The position numbers and the translations under genes are program-made. A DNA stretch of 50,556 bases from Nocardia carnea (GTDB lineage Bacteria > Actinomycetota > Actinomycetes > Mycobacteriales > Mycobacteriaceae): contig NZ_JARWPM010000366.1 of NCBI RefSeq assembly GCF_029869215.1, positions 1-50,556 of the forward strand. The letters are read 5' to 3'. Of the stretch, positions 26,144-34,295 are shown piece by piece. The first letter of the stretch is position 1, and each line of letters begins with the position of its first letter. A model generated the notes under the pieces. That model ran no database searches and had not been told where the DNA came from. It saw only the letters and a program-made list of their open reading frames with translations.

Positions 26144-26902
26144 TCATCTGGTCTGCGATCCGCCGTTGAAGTCCAGCGTCTGCCCGGTCATCCCACCGGA
26201 CTCGTGCGACGCCAGATACGCGCAGAATGCCCCCACCTCGAGCGGGTCGCCCAGCCGTCCGATCGGAATTCCCGCGATCAGCTGCTCGATCTGCTCCGGT
26301 GGCATCTTGTGCACCAGATTGGCCTGCAGACCCAGTGCGACGATATTGGCGGTCACCCCGTACCGGCCGGTTTCGGCGGCCAGATGACGGATGAACCCTT
26401 CGATACCGCTTTTACCGGTCGCGTACATCGAATAGTTGATGTTCTGCCCGGTGCGCGCCGCCCCCGACGAAATCTGCACGATCCGGCCCCACCCGGTGTC
26501 GCACATACCGTCGATGACCGTTTTGATACAGTTCAGCGCGCCGTAGATATTCAGGTCGATCGATGGCGGCCACTGCTCGGGTTCCAATTCGCGGAAGGGC
26601 TTGATGACCCGTTCCTCGGCGATTCCCGCGTTGTTGACCAGGATGTCGACATGGTGGCCGAGTTCGGCCTCGGCCGATCGCACGGCATCGACGGTCGCCT
26701 GGTAGTCCGTCACGTCGAAAGCCCGGGCGACGGCCTTGTTTCCCTCCGCGACAATGCTCGCGGCGACCCGTTCCGCACGCTCGGCGAACAGATCGTTCAC
26801 CACGACCGTCGCCCCTTGACGCGCGAGCACTGTCGCGATTCCTTCGCCCACACTCTGCCCCGCACCGGTGACCAGAGCGATACGTCCGTCCAGTTCGAAC
26901 AC
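26144..26902 (-). CDS. Short-chain dehydrogenase/reductase (paralogue B)
   Basis: The 252-residue SDR is nearly a copy of the protein at 2162-2920: about 39 differences over the full length with no gaps. Catalytic residues are the same (Ser-Ser region, YATGK, NNAG). The start is GTG 26902, the same relative position as in the paralogue, with GAAAGGGAA upstream. A longer open frame to 27424 has no support for this gene. It heads the SMP-30/SDR/P450/ferredoxin/reductase operon. The pair probably arose by duplication and may serve two routes or substrates. Confidence 0.9.
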   Translation of the reverse strand: MFELDGRIALVTGAGQSVGEGIATVLARQGATVVVNDLFAERAERVAASIVAEGNKAVARAFDVTDYQATVDAVRSAEAELGHHVDILVNNAGIAEERVIKPFRELEPEQWPPSIDLNIYGALNCIKTVIDGMCDTGWGRIVQISSGAARTGQNINYSMYATGKSGIEGFIRHLAAETGRYGVTANIVALGLQANLVHKMPPEQIEQLIAGIPIGRLGDPLEVGAFCAYLASHESGGMTGQTLDFNGGSQTR

Positions 26903-27472
26903 GATTTCCCTTTCGTTCGATTCCGCCACCTGTTCCAGTACGAGGTGGCGTCCTGCCCGTGCGCGGGTCTCGTCCCGGATGAGCACACGGTTCGGGTAGA
27001 CGGAAGGGTAAGGCCGGGTTCTCGCCGCGAACGTCCCGTTCCCGCCGAGCGGGAGAGCCTCCGGCAGGCGTGCCGGCCCGGCCCCGGTCCGCCACGCGGC
27101 GGAGGATGTCCACACATCGGGAACACACCACTCGGCCGCGCCCGGCAGGAACATCAGCGATATCAGCGCCGTCGCGACGACAGCCGATCCCGGAACGCGA
27201 TAGCGCCGCCGTAGCGGGCGACAACGTTCCGCGGTCCGGGCGCGGCTGCCGGCAGCATGAAATGACCTCGCCCGCAATAACCTTGCGGCGCGCCGGTCAC
27301 CCACCGGAACAATCAGCGCGATGGCTGACAGATCGGTGAGGGCGGCGACGACGCTGTTCACTACGCCGGCGGCCTGCGGGCGACCGGGAACCCCGTATCG
27401 CCCTGTGCGGGCACCGCCGGGCACGCGAGGCCAGGCGGATCGCGAGCCGCTACTCGCCTGACGTCCTCCGGC
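26903..27472. other. 570-base gap with weak permease-like remnant
   Basis: No intact gene is seen. On the minus strand, in the frame continuous with the downstream SDR, two short segments look like amino-acid permease C-terminal parts: VVNSVVAALTDLSAIALIVP near 27360 and RYRVPGSAVVATALI near 27190. They are spaced roughly as in such permeases but the sequence between is not recognisable. This may be a decayed gene or chance. The promoter of the downstream operon should lie just above 26902. Confidence 0.3.
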
Positions 27473-28525
27473 TCAGCCGACGTCGAGCGGGGCGTCGGCC
27501 GGATACTGGGCGGGCGCCATGGCGTAGGTGTTCGTGAGCAACGCGATGAAATCGCGGTCGGTCATGGGATCGGCCGGGAACTCGAATTCGATACCGCGGC
27601 GGGTCAAATCGTCACCGAGGATATCGAAAACCTTGTCGGCGGTGAGGTCGTCGGTGTGATCGAGGTAGCGGTCGGCGTCGTGCCGGTCGTCGAAGACGAG
27701 CGCGGTGTAATGAAAGAGGGTCCGAACGTCGCCGTCGGTGTACCGCCCGATTTCCGTATCACCGTTGCGCACCACCCAGGCACCGTTCTCGCCGTGCAGG
27801 CGCGTATGCATCTCCAGTTCCGGCATATCGCGGCGATCCCGCGGACCGTTGGCCTCGCGCCGGTGATACATCTTCGAGTTGTCCGACAGCACCGCGGTAT
27901 TCCAGAACGGCGCGGCCAGCCGCTGCGGTGCGCGGTCGGGGCCGTCGGGCCAGTAGGTGAACCCACCGTCGAGGTCGGAATCGTAGAAGTAGGTGATCAC
28001 CTGCGAGGTCTTGACCTCCCACGCGTCGAACAGGCCCGATTTGGCCATCACGCTGAGCAACCAGATCGGGGTGTCCACCGAACTCATTCCCCGCCAGTTG
28101 CCGCTGTCGAAATGGCCCGCGTCGAAACTGTGCGACGGTACCGCCATGTTGAACAGCATGTGATGCGCCATACCGTAGCGGGCACCGTGCACGCTCTTGG
28201 CGTGTTCCAGCAGGGTCCGGCTCAGGTAGATATCGCGGATCTCGTCGTAGAATGCCACGCCCTCTTTGGCCAGGTAGCCACGGAACACCGGTGCGGCGAA
28301 GTCCGAGAGTTTCGCATCCGGGCGGCGGTTCGCCCCGCCCGAGACGGCCAGATACTCCTCGGTCGAGGAGAAATGATGCGCCAGGATCAGCGGCCAGGGA
28401 CCGTGCTCGGCGATCACGCCGAACAGGGCGGCGACCTCCGCGCTCGAGTAGAGGTCGGCGACGACGCTCGGCGGCGCGACCGGAACAAGCGGATGCCGGC
28501 CGGAAGGCGAGAGAGTGGCAGTCAT
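27473..28525 (-). CDS. Uncharacterised protein, possible 2OG-Fe(II) dioxygenase fold
   Basis: The 350-residue protein does not match a family I can name with certainty. It contains GHFDSGNW, an HxD pair at His138-Asp140, then GGFTYWPDGPD, and FWNTAVLSDNSKMYHRREAN with His221 followed by arginines. The HxD...H order and spacing of about 80 residues, with Arg just beyond the second His, match the facial triad of 2-oxoglutarate/Fe(II) oxygenases. The first 110 residues are unlike typical members. ATG 28525 has GAAGGAA upstream. It stands alone between two gaps. An oxygenase here would complement the P450; this role is inference. Confidence 0.5.
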   Translation of the reverse strand: MTATLSPSGRHPLVPVAPPSVVADLYSSAEVAALFGVIAEHGPWPLILAHHFSSTEEYLAVSGGANRRPDAKLSDFAAPVFRGYLAKEGVAFYDEIRDIYLSRTLLEHAKSVHGARYGMAHHMLFNMAVPSHSFDAGHFDSGNWRGMSSVDTPIWLLSVMAKSGLFDAWEVKTSQVITYFYDSDLDGGFTYWPDGPDRAPQRLAAPFWNTAVLSDNSKMYHRREANGPRDRRDMPELEMHTRLHGENGAWVVRNGDTEIGRYTDGDVRTLFHYTALVFDDRHDADRYLDHTDDLTADKVFDILGDDLTRRGIEFEFPADPMTDRDFIALLTNTYAMAPAQYPADAPLDVG

Positions 28526-28827
28526 GATGTTCCTTCTTCCTTCGATCCCGATGCCGCGACAACGCCGCGACCGGAGAGTACGGGCGGGCGCGGCCGGCGC
28601 GACGAATGCGGCTGCGCTACGCCGGGCCGGCCGGAGGGAGACGGCCGGGGTTTCCGCGCCCGCGTTCCGCACGACTCAGTTGCGTGCCGCCGAACTGCTG
28701 ACGGCGACCCCGCGCGGTCCGGATTTCACTGTCGACGCTAAGCCGCCGAAGCTGCGGATACCACCGTGCCTCCCGCTGAGCGAGAAGAACCGCAGCCCGG
28801 TCGGCCGACCCGCAGTGCGACTTCTTG
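28526..28827. other. 302-base gap, no gene seen
   Basis: Neither strand shows a protein-like reading frame, RNA gene or clear repeat. The region next to 28526 must hold the promoter of the minus-strand gene at 27473-28525. No -10/-35 pair stands out. Confidence 0.5.
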
Positions 28828-29217
28828 TCACAGGCGTTCGAACAGCTCCAGCACATGCCCTTCCGGATCTGTGACGAAGGCGACGCGGATACCGATATCC
28901 GGCATCGTGGTGGGCGGTTCGGTGACCGTACCCCCGGCCTCCTCGGCCCGCCGCACGATGTCATCGAGACCGTGCACCTCGAAACCGATCACCGCCGAGC
29001 CCGGCACCGGCGCGGGCCGATTCTTGTAGTGCAACAACACCAGTGACTGCTCGGATCCGTCCGGGGAGGTCATGATGATCTCGGCCAGCGGATCGGGACG
29101 ATCGTCGAATTCGTATCGAGTTCGTTCCACCCGTCCGAATATCTTTGTGTAGAAATCGAATTGGGCTGGCAAATCGTTCACGAGAATTTTGGTGAAGGCG
29201 AATCGAGGACCGGGCAT
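28828..29217 (-). CDS. VOC-superfamily protein
   Basis: The 129-residue protein has two beta-alpha-beta-beta-beta modules. The first begins FAFTKILVNDLPAQFDFYTKIFG; the second ends IRVAFVTDPEGHVLELFERL, with a metal-ligand type Glu in VLELFE. Typical of glyoxalase-like isomerases or lyases. ATG 29217 has GAAAGGAAA upstream. It follows an NTF2-like gene by 109 bases and is probably in the same minus-strand group. The substrate is not inferable. Confidence 0.8.
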   Translation of the reverse strand: MPGPRFAFTKILVNDLPAQFDFYTKIFGRVERTRYEFDDRPDPLAEIIMTSPDGSEQSLVLLHYKNRPAPVPGSAVIGFEVHGLDDIVRRAEEAGGTVTEPPTTMPDIGIRVAFVTDPEGHVLELFERL

Positions 29218-29326
29218 GTGTGTGTTTCCTTTCTTCCGCGGTACGAGTGAACAGACCGCGACAACGGGTCGCCTTCCGAGCGCCGGGGCGGCCGGGGCGA
29301 CCGGCATCGGTGCGGGAGTGCTGTCG

Positions 29327-29803
29327 CTACCCGGTGGAGCTACCGAGAACTGCGTGGCGGTCGCCCAACTCGATATCGATCACGAAAGTTCGTTCGGCGA
29401 TCAGCCAGCCCCGCGCCGACCGGATCAGCCGATCCCGATACTCACCCACGCATTCGTAGGTGAAGTTCGCGTTCTCGCCGGCGCCGATATGCAGCACGCG
29501 GGCTTTGCAGACCGACGTGGCGGTATCGCCGTCGATATCGATGACGTGGTTACCGAGCAGGTGCTGGGAGGGGCCGCACCGGTCCAGGAAGGACCGGATC
29601 ATCGCGACGATCGCCGGACGCCCGCGGACCGCGGGCGCCTCGGCGGCGCCGTAGCGGGCCACGGCGTCCGGGGTGAACACGTCGTCGAGCAGGTCCCAGT
29701 CCCGGCGGTCGAGGGCGTAGGTGTAGCGGTTCACCGTATCGGCGACGGCCTGGGCGTCGGGTTTCACCCGCCCATGGCGTACGGAATCGGACGAAGAAGT
29801 CAC
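29327..29803 (-). CDS. NTF2-like (SnoaL) protein
   Basis: The product is about 158 residues with the NTF2-like cone fold: helix VADTVNRYTYALDRRDWDLLDDVFTPDAVARYG, here cited as the region of residues 20-52, then strands ending ERTFVIDIELG. This is the SnoaL/ring-hydroxylating-dioxygenase-small-subunit class that includes isomerases, dehydratases and epoxide hydrolases. The start is uncertain. GTG 29803 is listed, but no ribosome site is clear, and a GTG near 29767 is possible. One of four NTF2-like genes within 8 kb. Confidence 0.7.
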   Translation of the reverse strand: MTSSSDSVRHGRVKPDAQAVADTVNRYTYALDRRDWDLLDDVFTPDAVARYGAAEAPAVRGRPAIVAMIRSFLDRCGPSQHLLGNHVIDIDGDTATSVCKARVLHIGAGENANFTYECVGEYRDRLIRSARGWLIAERTFVIDIELGDRHAVLGSSTG

Positions 29804-29909
29804 GATCGGATCGTAGGAGTAGGTAGGTCCGGATCCGGGCCGTCGATCCCGATGAACGGGAGGGATGCTCACGCGGCCCTCCCGCGGCCGACCCGTACGC
29901 GCCCCTCGG

Positions 29910-31403
29910 TCAGGCGTATGCCGCCGATGTCGCGCTACCTTCCTCTCCGGGCGCGATATCACCGGCCAGCTTCGTCTGCTGGTGCGGCCTGCCGATGAAC
30001 AGGCAGACGGCGGCCACGATCAGCGAGCAGAGGATGAACCAGCCCACCGACAGGTTGAACGAGGACAGCGTGGGCGCCGTGCTCCCCGGCACCGTCGAGA
30101 TCGAGAGCATGACGGATACGATGGCCACACCGACCGCCGAGAATGCCTGCCGGGCCGTACTCAGGATTCCCGTCGTGACGCTGGTGACGTTGTCGGGAAC
30201 CGATTCGATGACGATTTTCGGGTAGCCGGTGTACGCGAAGGCCGTGGCGACCGCCGCGACTCCGACAGAACCCATCATGACCGGTAGAGATTTGTGCCCC
30301 ACGAAGATCATGACGTTGGCGACGGCGAACAGGGCGGCCCCGATCAGGAAGGCCGACCGGCCACCCCATCGGCCCGCGACCACTCCGGCCAGCGGCGAAA
30401 CGACGAAACCGACCAGCGCCGCGATACCGGTCACCAGACCCGTGACCGTCGCCGACATTCCGAGCCCGACGGGTAACGAGGTCGGGGACTGCAGGATCAT
30501 CGGAGTCACGATCTGCACCGCACCGACAGGTCCGAGTGCGAGCACGGACAGCGCGATCAGGTTGAGGAACATTCGTTTGCTCGCCAGCACCCGGAGATCG
30601 ACCAGAGGTTCGCTGCGCCCCAGCTCCCAAAAGGTCCACACCGCCAGGATCACGAGCCCGGCGAGGATGAGACCGAGGACCGGAAGGCTGGTCCACCCCC
30701 ACTTCGGTCCCTGCGTGATGCCGTACAGCAACGCGAGCAGGCCGGGCGTCATCAGAATCGCGCCCACATAGTCGAACCGGGGAAGAGCCGACCTGGTATG
30801 TGAGCCGGGAAACACGACCGCGGCCACCGCGGACGCCACGACGGCCAGGACAGCGGCGACGACGAAGATCATATGCCAATCGGCGATATCGAGCAGGACA
30901 CCCGCCAGCAGTGAGCCACCCGCACCGGCCAGTAGCGCCGCACCGCTGAGAAATCCCACAGCGATCGATACCTTCTCGGCCGGTAAGGCCTCGCGGGCGA
31001 GGCCGTAACAGAGCGGCAGGATCGCACCCGCGGCCCCCTGCACGCCGCGCCCCACGATGATCGCGGCCATCGAATCGCCGAACACACTGATCAGCGAGCC
31101 GAGCACGGAGATCAGCATGACGGCGATGAGAACCTGTTTGCGCCCGTACATATCACCGAGACGACCGCCGACCATGGCTGTCGCCGCCGCGACGAGCATG
31201 AAGGCGGTGACCGCCCACCCCGTTGTGGAGGCCGGCGCCCCGAAGATTTCGGCGAATCGCGGCAATGCGATGAAGATCGTGCCGGCTTCGAAGGCGCTCA
31301 CGCATTCGGCGAGGATCAGCGCCGCGATGATCAGTGCCGGGGACCGGAACCCCGGCATGGTTTCGTGACTCCCGGTGGTGAGCCGGGATGAGGGATCGGA
31401 CAT
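29910..31403 (-). CDS. MFS transporter, 14-helix DHA2-like
   Basis: The 497-residue integral membrane protein has about 14 hydrophobic helices. It carries the loop 2-3 motif GGRLGDMYGRKQVL and the antiporter-type GRGVQGAAGAILPLCYGLA. DHA2 members export drugs or metabolites by proton antiport; in this setting it may move the substrate or an intermediate. ATG 31403 follows CAGGAGG, so it is preferred over a frame reaching 31532. It is the most upstream gene of a minus-strand group with NTF2-like and VOC genes, and is divergent from the isomerase operon. Confidence 0.9.
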   Translation of the reverse strand: MSDPSSRLTTGSHETMPGFRSPALIIAALILAECVSAFEAGTIFIALPRFAEIFGAPASTTGWAVTAFMLVAAATAMVGGRLGDMYGRKQVLIAVMLISVLGSLISVFGDSMAAIIVGRGVQGAAGAILPLCYGLAREALPAEKVSIAVGFLSGAALLAGAGGSLLAGVLLDIADWHMIFVVAAVLAVVASAVAAVVFPGSHTRSALPRFDYVGAILMTPGLLALLYGITQGPKWGWTSLPVLGLILAGLVILAVWTFWELGRSEPLVDLRVLASKRMFLNLIALSVLALGPVGAVQIVTPMILQSPTSLPVGLGMSATVTGLVTGIAALVGFVVSPLAGVVAGRWGGRSAFLIGAALFAVANVMIFVGHKSLPVMMGSVGVAAVATAFAYTGYPKIVIESVPDNVTSVTTGILSTARQAFSAVGVAIVSVMLSISTVPGSTAPTLSSFNLSVGWFILCSLIVAAVCLFIGRPHQQTKLAGDIAPGEEGSATSAAYA

Positions 31404-31793
31404 CGATTGTCCTCCTGAGACGAGATGGGCCCGGGTTCCGGCCGTTGCGCCACCCGGCACGCGCTCGCGGAACTGCGACATTCCGCGGTGTTGACGAGGG
31501 TCCGCCGGCAGCACCCAGCGGGCCGACGACACCGCGGAAACTGCGCCCGCGCCGGCACCGGAACACGTATCGGACCCCGATCGGGCCCGCCGTGATGTAG
31601 GTCACCGACTGCTGGCACAACGGACGATAAGCCGTACCTGAAATATCCCCCGGTACGTTTTCCGGTCAGCGGGATCCGGACAGTCCGGCGAGCCGACTTC
31701 CCATCTGACGGAACAGCGGCAGCCACGCGAGGACCCGATGCGATCACATAGGTCTGTCGCGGCGGCCGACGGTGCCGTCGGGAAAGGAATCCG
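31404..31793. other. 390-base divergent intergenic region
   Basis: The region separates the MFS gene (minus) from the isomerase operon (plus) and must hold both promoters. No protein-like frame is convincing. A locally AT-richer patch around 31635-31665 is the best candidate for promoter or operator sequence, but no clean -10/-35 or palindrome was identified. Confidence 0.4.
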
Positions 31794-32174
31794 ATGCCGT
31801 CCACCGCGCAGATCGCCGCCACGGTCGCCGAATATGTATCCCTGTTGGGAAAGGGCACCGGGAAAGAAATCGGGGCACTGTACGACGAATCCGCCACCTT
31901 GGAAGACCCGGTCGGCGGCGAGGTCCGGACCGGGCGCGCCGATATCACGACGTTCTACAGCGCGCTCGACAATGTCGATACCTCTGCCGAACTGATCACT
32001 GTCCGGGTTGCCGGTAACAGCGCGGCGTTCCATATGCGAGTTGTCACCACAACGCCGGATCAGGTCGTCACCATCGAGCCGATCGATGTGATGACGTTCA
32101 ACGACGAGGGGCTGATCACGAGTACCCGCGCGTACTGGAGCCCGGCCGATGTCATCACCACACGAGGAGAGTGA
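31794..32174 (+). CDS. Ketosteroid isomerase-like protein (delta5-3-ketosteroid isomerase family)
   Basis: The 126-residue protein aligns well along its whole length with bacterial delta5-3-ketosteroid isomerase. The catalytic residues of that enzyme are in place: Tyr14 (AEYVSLL), Asp38 (ATLEDPVGG) and Asp98 (EPIDVMTFNDEG); the ending RAYWSPADV is also typical. Such enzymes move a C=C bond from delta5 to delta4 in 3-oxosteroids by proton transfer. The length matches the family (about 125-131). It starts an operon with an SDR three bases downstream and an alpha/beta hydrolase. This is the strongest single hint that the island handles a steroid-like ring. A related isomerase with another substrate is possible. 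Confidence 0.85.
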   Translation: MPSTAQIAATVAEYVSLLGKGTGKEIGALYDESATLEDPVGGEVRTGRADITTFYSALDNVDTSAELITVRVAGNSAAFHMRVVTTTPDQVVTIEPIDVMTFNDEGLITSTRAYWSPADVITTRGE

Positions 32175-32177
32175 CCC

Positions 32178-33023
32178 ATGCGTGAATTGAAGGGCCGGGT
32201 CGCGGTTGTCACCGGCGGCGCGAACGGGATCGGCAAAGGACTCGCGATACGTTTCCTCGACGAGGGCATGAAGGTCGTCATCGCCGACAACGATGCCGGC
32301 GATCTGGCGAACGCGGTCACCGAGCTGTCCACGCACGGTGAAGTACTCGGCGTTCCCACCGATGTCGCCGACGCCGATTCGGTGCAGGCGCTCGCGGATG
32401 CGGCAGTGGCCCGGTTCGGCGTGGTGCACGTGCTCTGCAACAATGCCGGAGTCGGTGGAGCCCAGCATTTCTCGACCATCCCGCATGCCACCTGGGAATG
32501 GACGCTCGGTGTGAATCTGTGGGGAGTCATCAACGGTTGCCGCATCTTTCAGCCGATACTGGCCGCCCAGGACGAGGCATACATCGTCAACACCGCTTCG
32601 ATGTCGGGTTTCCTGACCGGTGGGTACCTGACGCCCTACAGTGTTTCCAAAGCGGGGGTGGTGGCACTGTCGGAAGGGCTGGCCTTCGAATGGGCCACCG
32701 AGTTCCCGCATATCGGAGTGGCGGTGCTGTGCCCGGCCTACACCGCCACGGCGATCCGGCACGACGAACGCAATGCGCCCGCCGGTCATATCCCCCGCGC
32801 TGTCGCCGATCCGTCCCTGATCGAACATCAGGCGGAGGTGGACCGGACCATCGAACAGGAGGGGATGCCGGTTTCGCAGATCGCGGAACTCGTCGTGCGC
32901 GGTATGGCGGAACGCAAGACCCATATCTTCCCCCACCCCGAGTGGCTGAAACTGTGGACCGACCGCGTGGAACGCGTTTCGGCCCAGGTTGATTCGCCCG
33001 CCGCGGCGGACCGGCCCGAGTAA
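32178..33023 (+). CDS. Short-chain dehydrogenase/reductase
   Basis: The 281-residue SDR has TGGANGIGKGLA, NNAGVGG, NTASMSG and the active-site YSVSK. The C-terminal extension of about 30 residues, with TDRVERVSAQ, is like SDRs near hydroxysteroid dehydrogenases. It starts three bases after the isomerase stop, so the two are probably translated together. Oxidation of a 3-hydroxy group to give the isomerase substrate would make sense, but is inference. Confidence 0.9.
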   Translation: MRELKGRVAVVTGGANGIGKGLAIRFLDEGMKVVIADNDAGDLANAVTELSTHGEVLGVPTDVADADSVQALADAAVARFGVVHVLCNNAGVGGAQHFSTIPHATWEWTLGVNLWGVINGCRIFQPILAAQDEAYIVNTASMSGFLTGGYLTPYSVSKAGVVALSEGLAFEWATEFPHIGVAVLCPAYTATAIRHDERNAPAGHIPRAVADPSLIEHQAEVDRTIEQEGMPVSQIAELVVRGMAERKTHIFPHPEWLKLWTDRVERVSAQVDSPAAADRPE

Positions 33024-33134
33024 CCCGCCGCCACTCCGGCCGGCGACGGCATCGACCGGTTCGAGTGGCGGCGCGATTGCCGGCGATCACCGCCGGCACC
33101 CCGTATCCCGTTCGTGTACTCCGAGGAGATGACC

Positions 33135-34103
33135 GTGCCCGTTCCCCCGCTCGATCCCGATGTCCAGGCGCGCATCGACGCCCTCGGGCCGATGCCGTCG
33201 ATGCGTTCCCGGGGTATCGAACAGGTTCGCGCCGGGGTCGAGGCGATGAGCCCCCCGGCCGAGCCCCTTCCGATGGCCGAAGTCGAGGACCTCACCGTGC
33301 CCGGGCCGTACGGGCCCATTCCCCTTCGCGTGTACCGGCCCACCACCGAAACCGCGGCCCCGGCCGTCGTCCACCTGCACGGTGGTGGTCTGGCGATGGG
33401 CTCCAACGCGTCCTTCGAACCGCTCGCCCGGCAGATCGCGACCGCCGCCGGTGCGACGGTGATCGGCGTCGACTACCGGCTGGCGCCGGAATGGGGAGCG
33501 CCGGTGCAGATCGAGGAGTCGTACGCGGCCACCGCCTGGGTCGCGGCGAACGCGAGCCGTCTGCGTATCGATTCCGGCCGCCTGGTGGTGCTCGGCGACA
33601 GCGCGGGCGGCGGTCTCGCGGCCGGCGTCGCGCTGCTGGCCCGGGACCGCGGCGGGCCCGCGCTCTTCTGTCAGGTGCTGATGTATCCAGGGCTGGACCG
33701 CGATATGGGCGCGCCGTCGATCGTCTCCATGCCCGACGCTCCCATGTTGCTCCGCGACGACATCATCTATCTGCACGAACTCGCGGACACCGGTGCGGAC
33801 GGGCCCCACGACTGCTATCGGATCGCGGCCTATGCCGAAGACCTGTCCGGCCTCCCCCAAGCGATCGTGGTGACCGCCGAAGCCGATCCGATCCGGGACT
33901 GGGGCGAGCGGTACGCCGCCCGATTGCGGGATGCGCGGGTGCAGACCACTGTCACGCGGTACCCCGGCGTGCTGCACGGCTTTCTCATGCGGCCGGAGAA
34001 TTCGGCACGCGCGACACTCGCGATCGCCGAAATCGGCGGCCTGCTGCGCGCCAAGTTCGCCAATCCCCTGCCCTTCGGCCGATTCGCGGCGAGCCCCGGC
34101 TGA
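33135..34103 (+). CDS. Alpha/beta hydrolase, hormone-sensitive lipase (GDXG) family
   Basis: About 322 residues. The family motifs are HGGG in HLHGGGLAMGS, GDSAGGG around the nucleophile Ser, the acid in TAEADPIRDWG and the catalytic histidine in GVLHGFLM. The start is ambiguous: GAGGAG at 33123-33128 is too close to ATG 33129 but well placed for GTG 33135, which is used here; GTG 33114 would give 329 residues. It is third in the isomerase-SDR-hydrolase operon, with 111 bases in front. It is the second HSL-type hydrolase in the window. Ester or lactone hydrolysis is likely. Confidence 0.88.
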   Translation: MPVPPLDPDVQARIDALGPMPSMRSRGIEQVRAGVEAMSPPAEPLPMAEVEDLTVPGPYGPIPLRVYRPTTETAAPAVVHLHGGGLAMGSNASFEPLARQIATAAGATVIGVDYRLAPEWGAPVQIEESYAATAWVAANASRLRIDSGRLVVLGDSAGGGLAAGVALLARDRGGPALFCQVLMYPGLDRDMGAPSIVSMPDAPMLLRDDIIYLHELADTGADGPHDCYRIAAYAEDLSGLPQAIVVTAEADPIRDWGERYAARLRDARVQTTVTRYPGVLHGFLMRPENSARATLAIAEIGGLLRAKFANPLPFGRFAASPG

Positions 34104-34108
34104 ACCGT

Positions 34109-34145
34109 CTCACCCGATCGAACCGCCGGATCGGTGGGCAGTGAG
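34109..34145. terminator. Hairpin after hydrolase gene
   Basis: CCGATC (34114-34119) pairs with GATCGG (34129-34134), and an outer pair CTCAC (34109-34113) with GTGAG (34141-34145) extends it across a bulge. It sits six bases after the hydrolase stop and before a convergent minus-strand gene. There is no U-run. A modest candidate terminator. Confidence 0.4.
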
Positions 34146-34295
34146 ATCAGTCGATGATCGAGGCATAGCATTTCGACCGATCATGCCCACCGGCCTTACC
34201 GGTTCTCCGCTCACCGGAACAGAGTCCGCGCTATCAACCGGCGGTGCGGCGCGAATGGGGACCACCGCACCCCTGCCGACAGAATCGTTTCGCAA

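Noticed and set aside
26903..27424. N-terminal extension of SDR paralogue B by 174 residues
   Set aside because: The paralogue at 2162-2920 starts at the same MFELxGR residue, and a ribosome site precedes GTG 26902.
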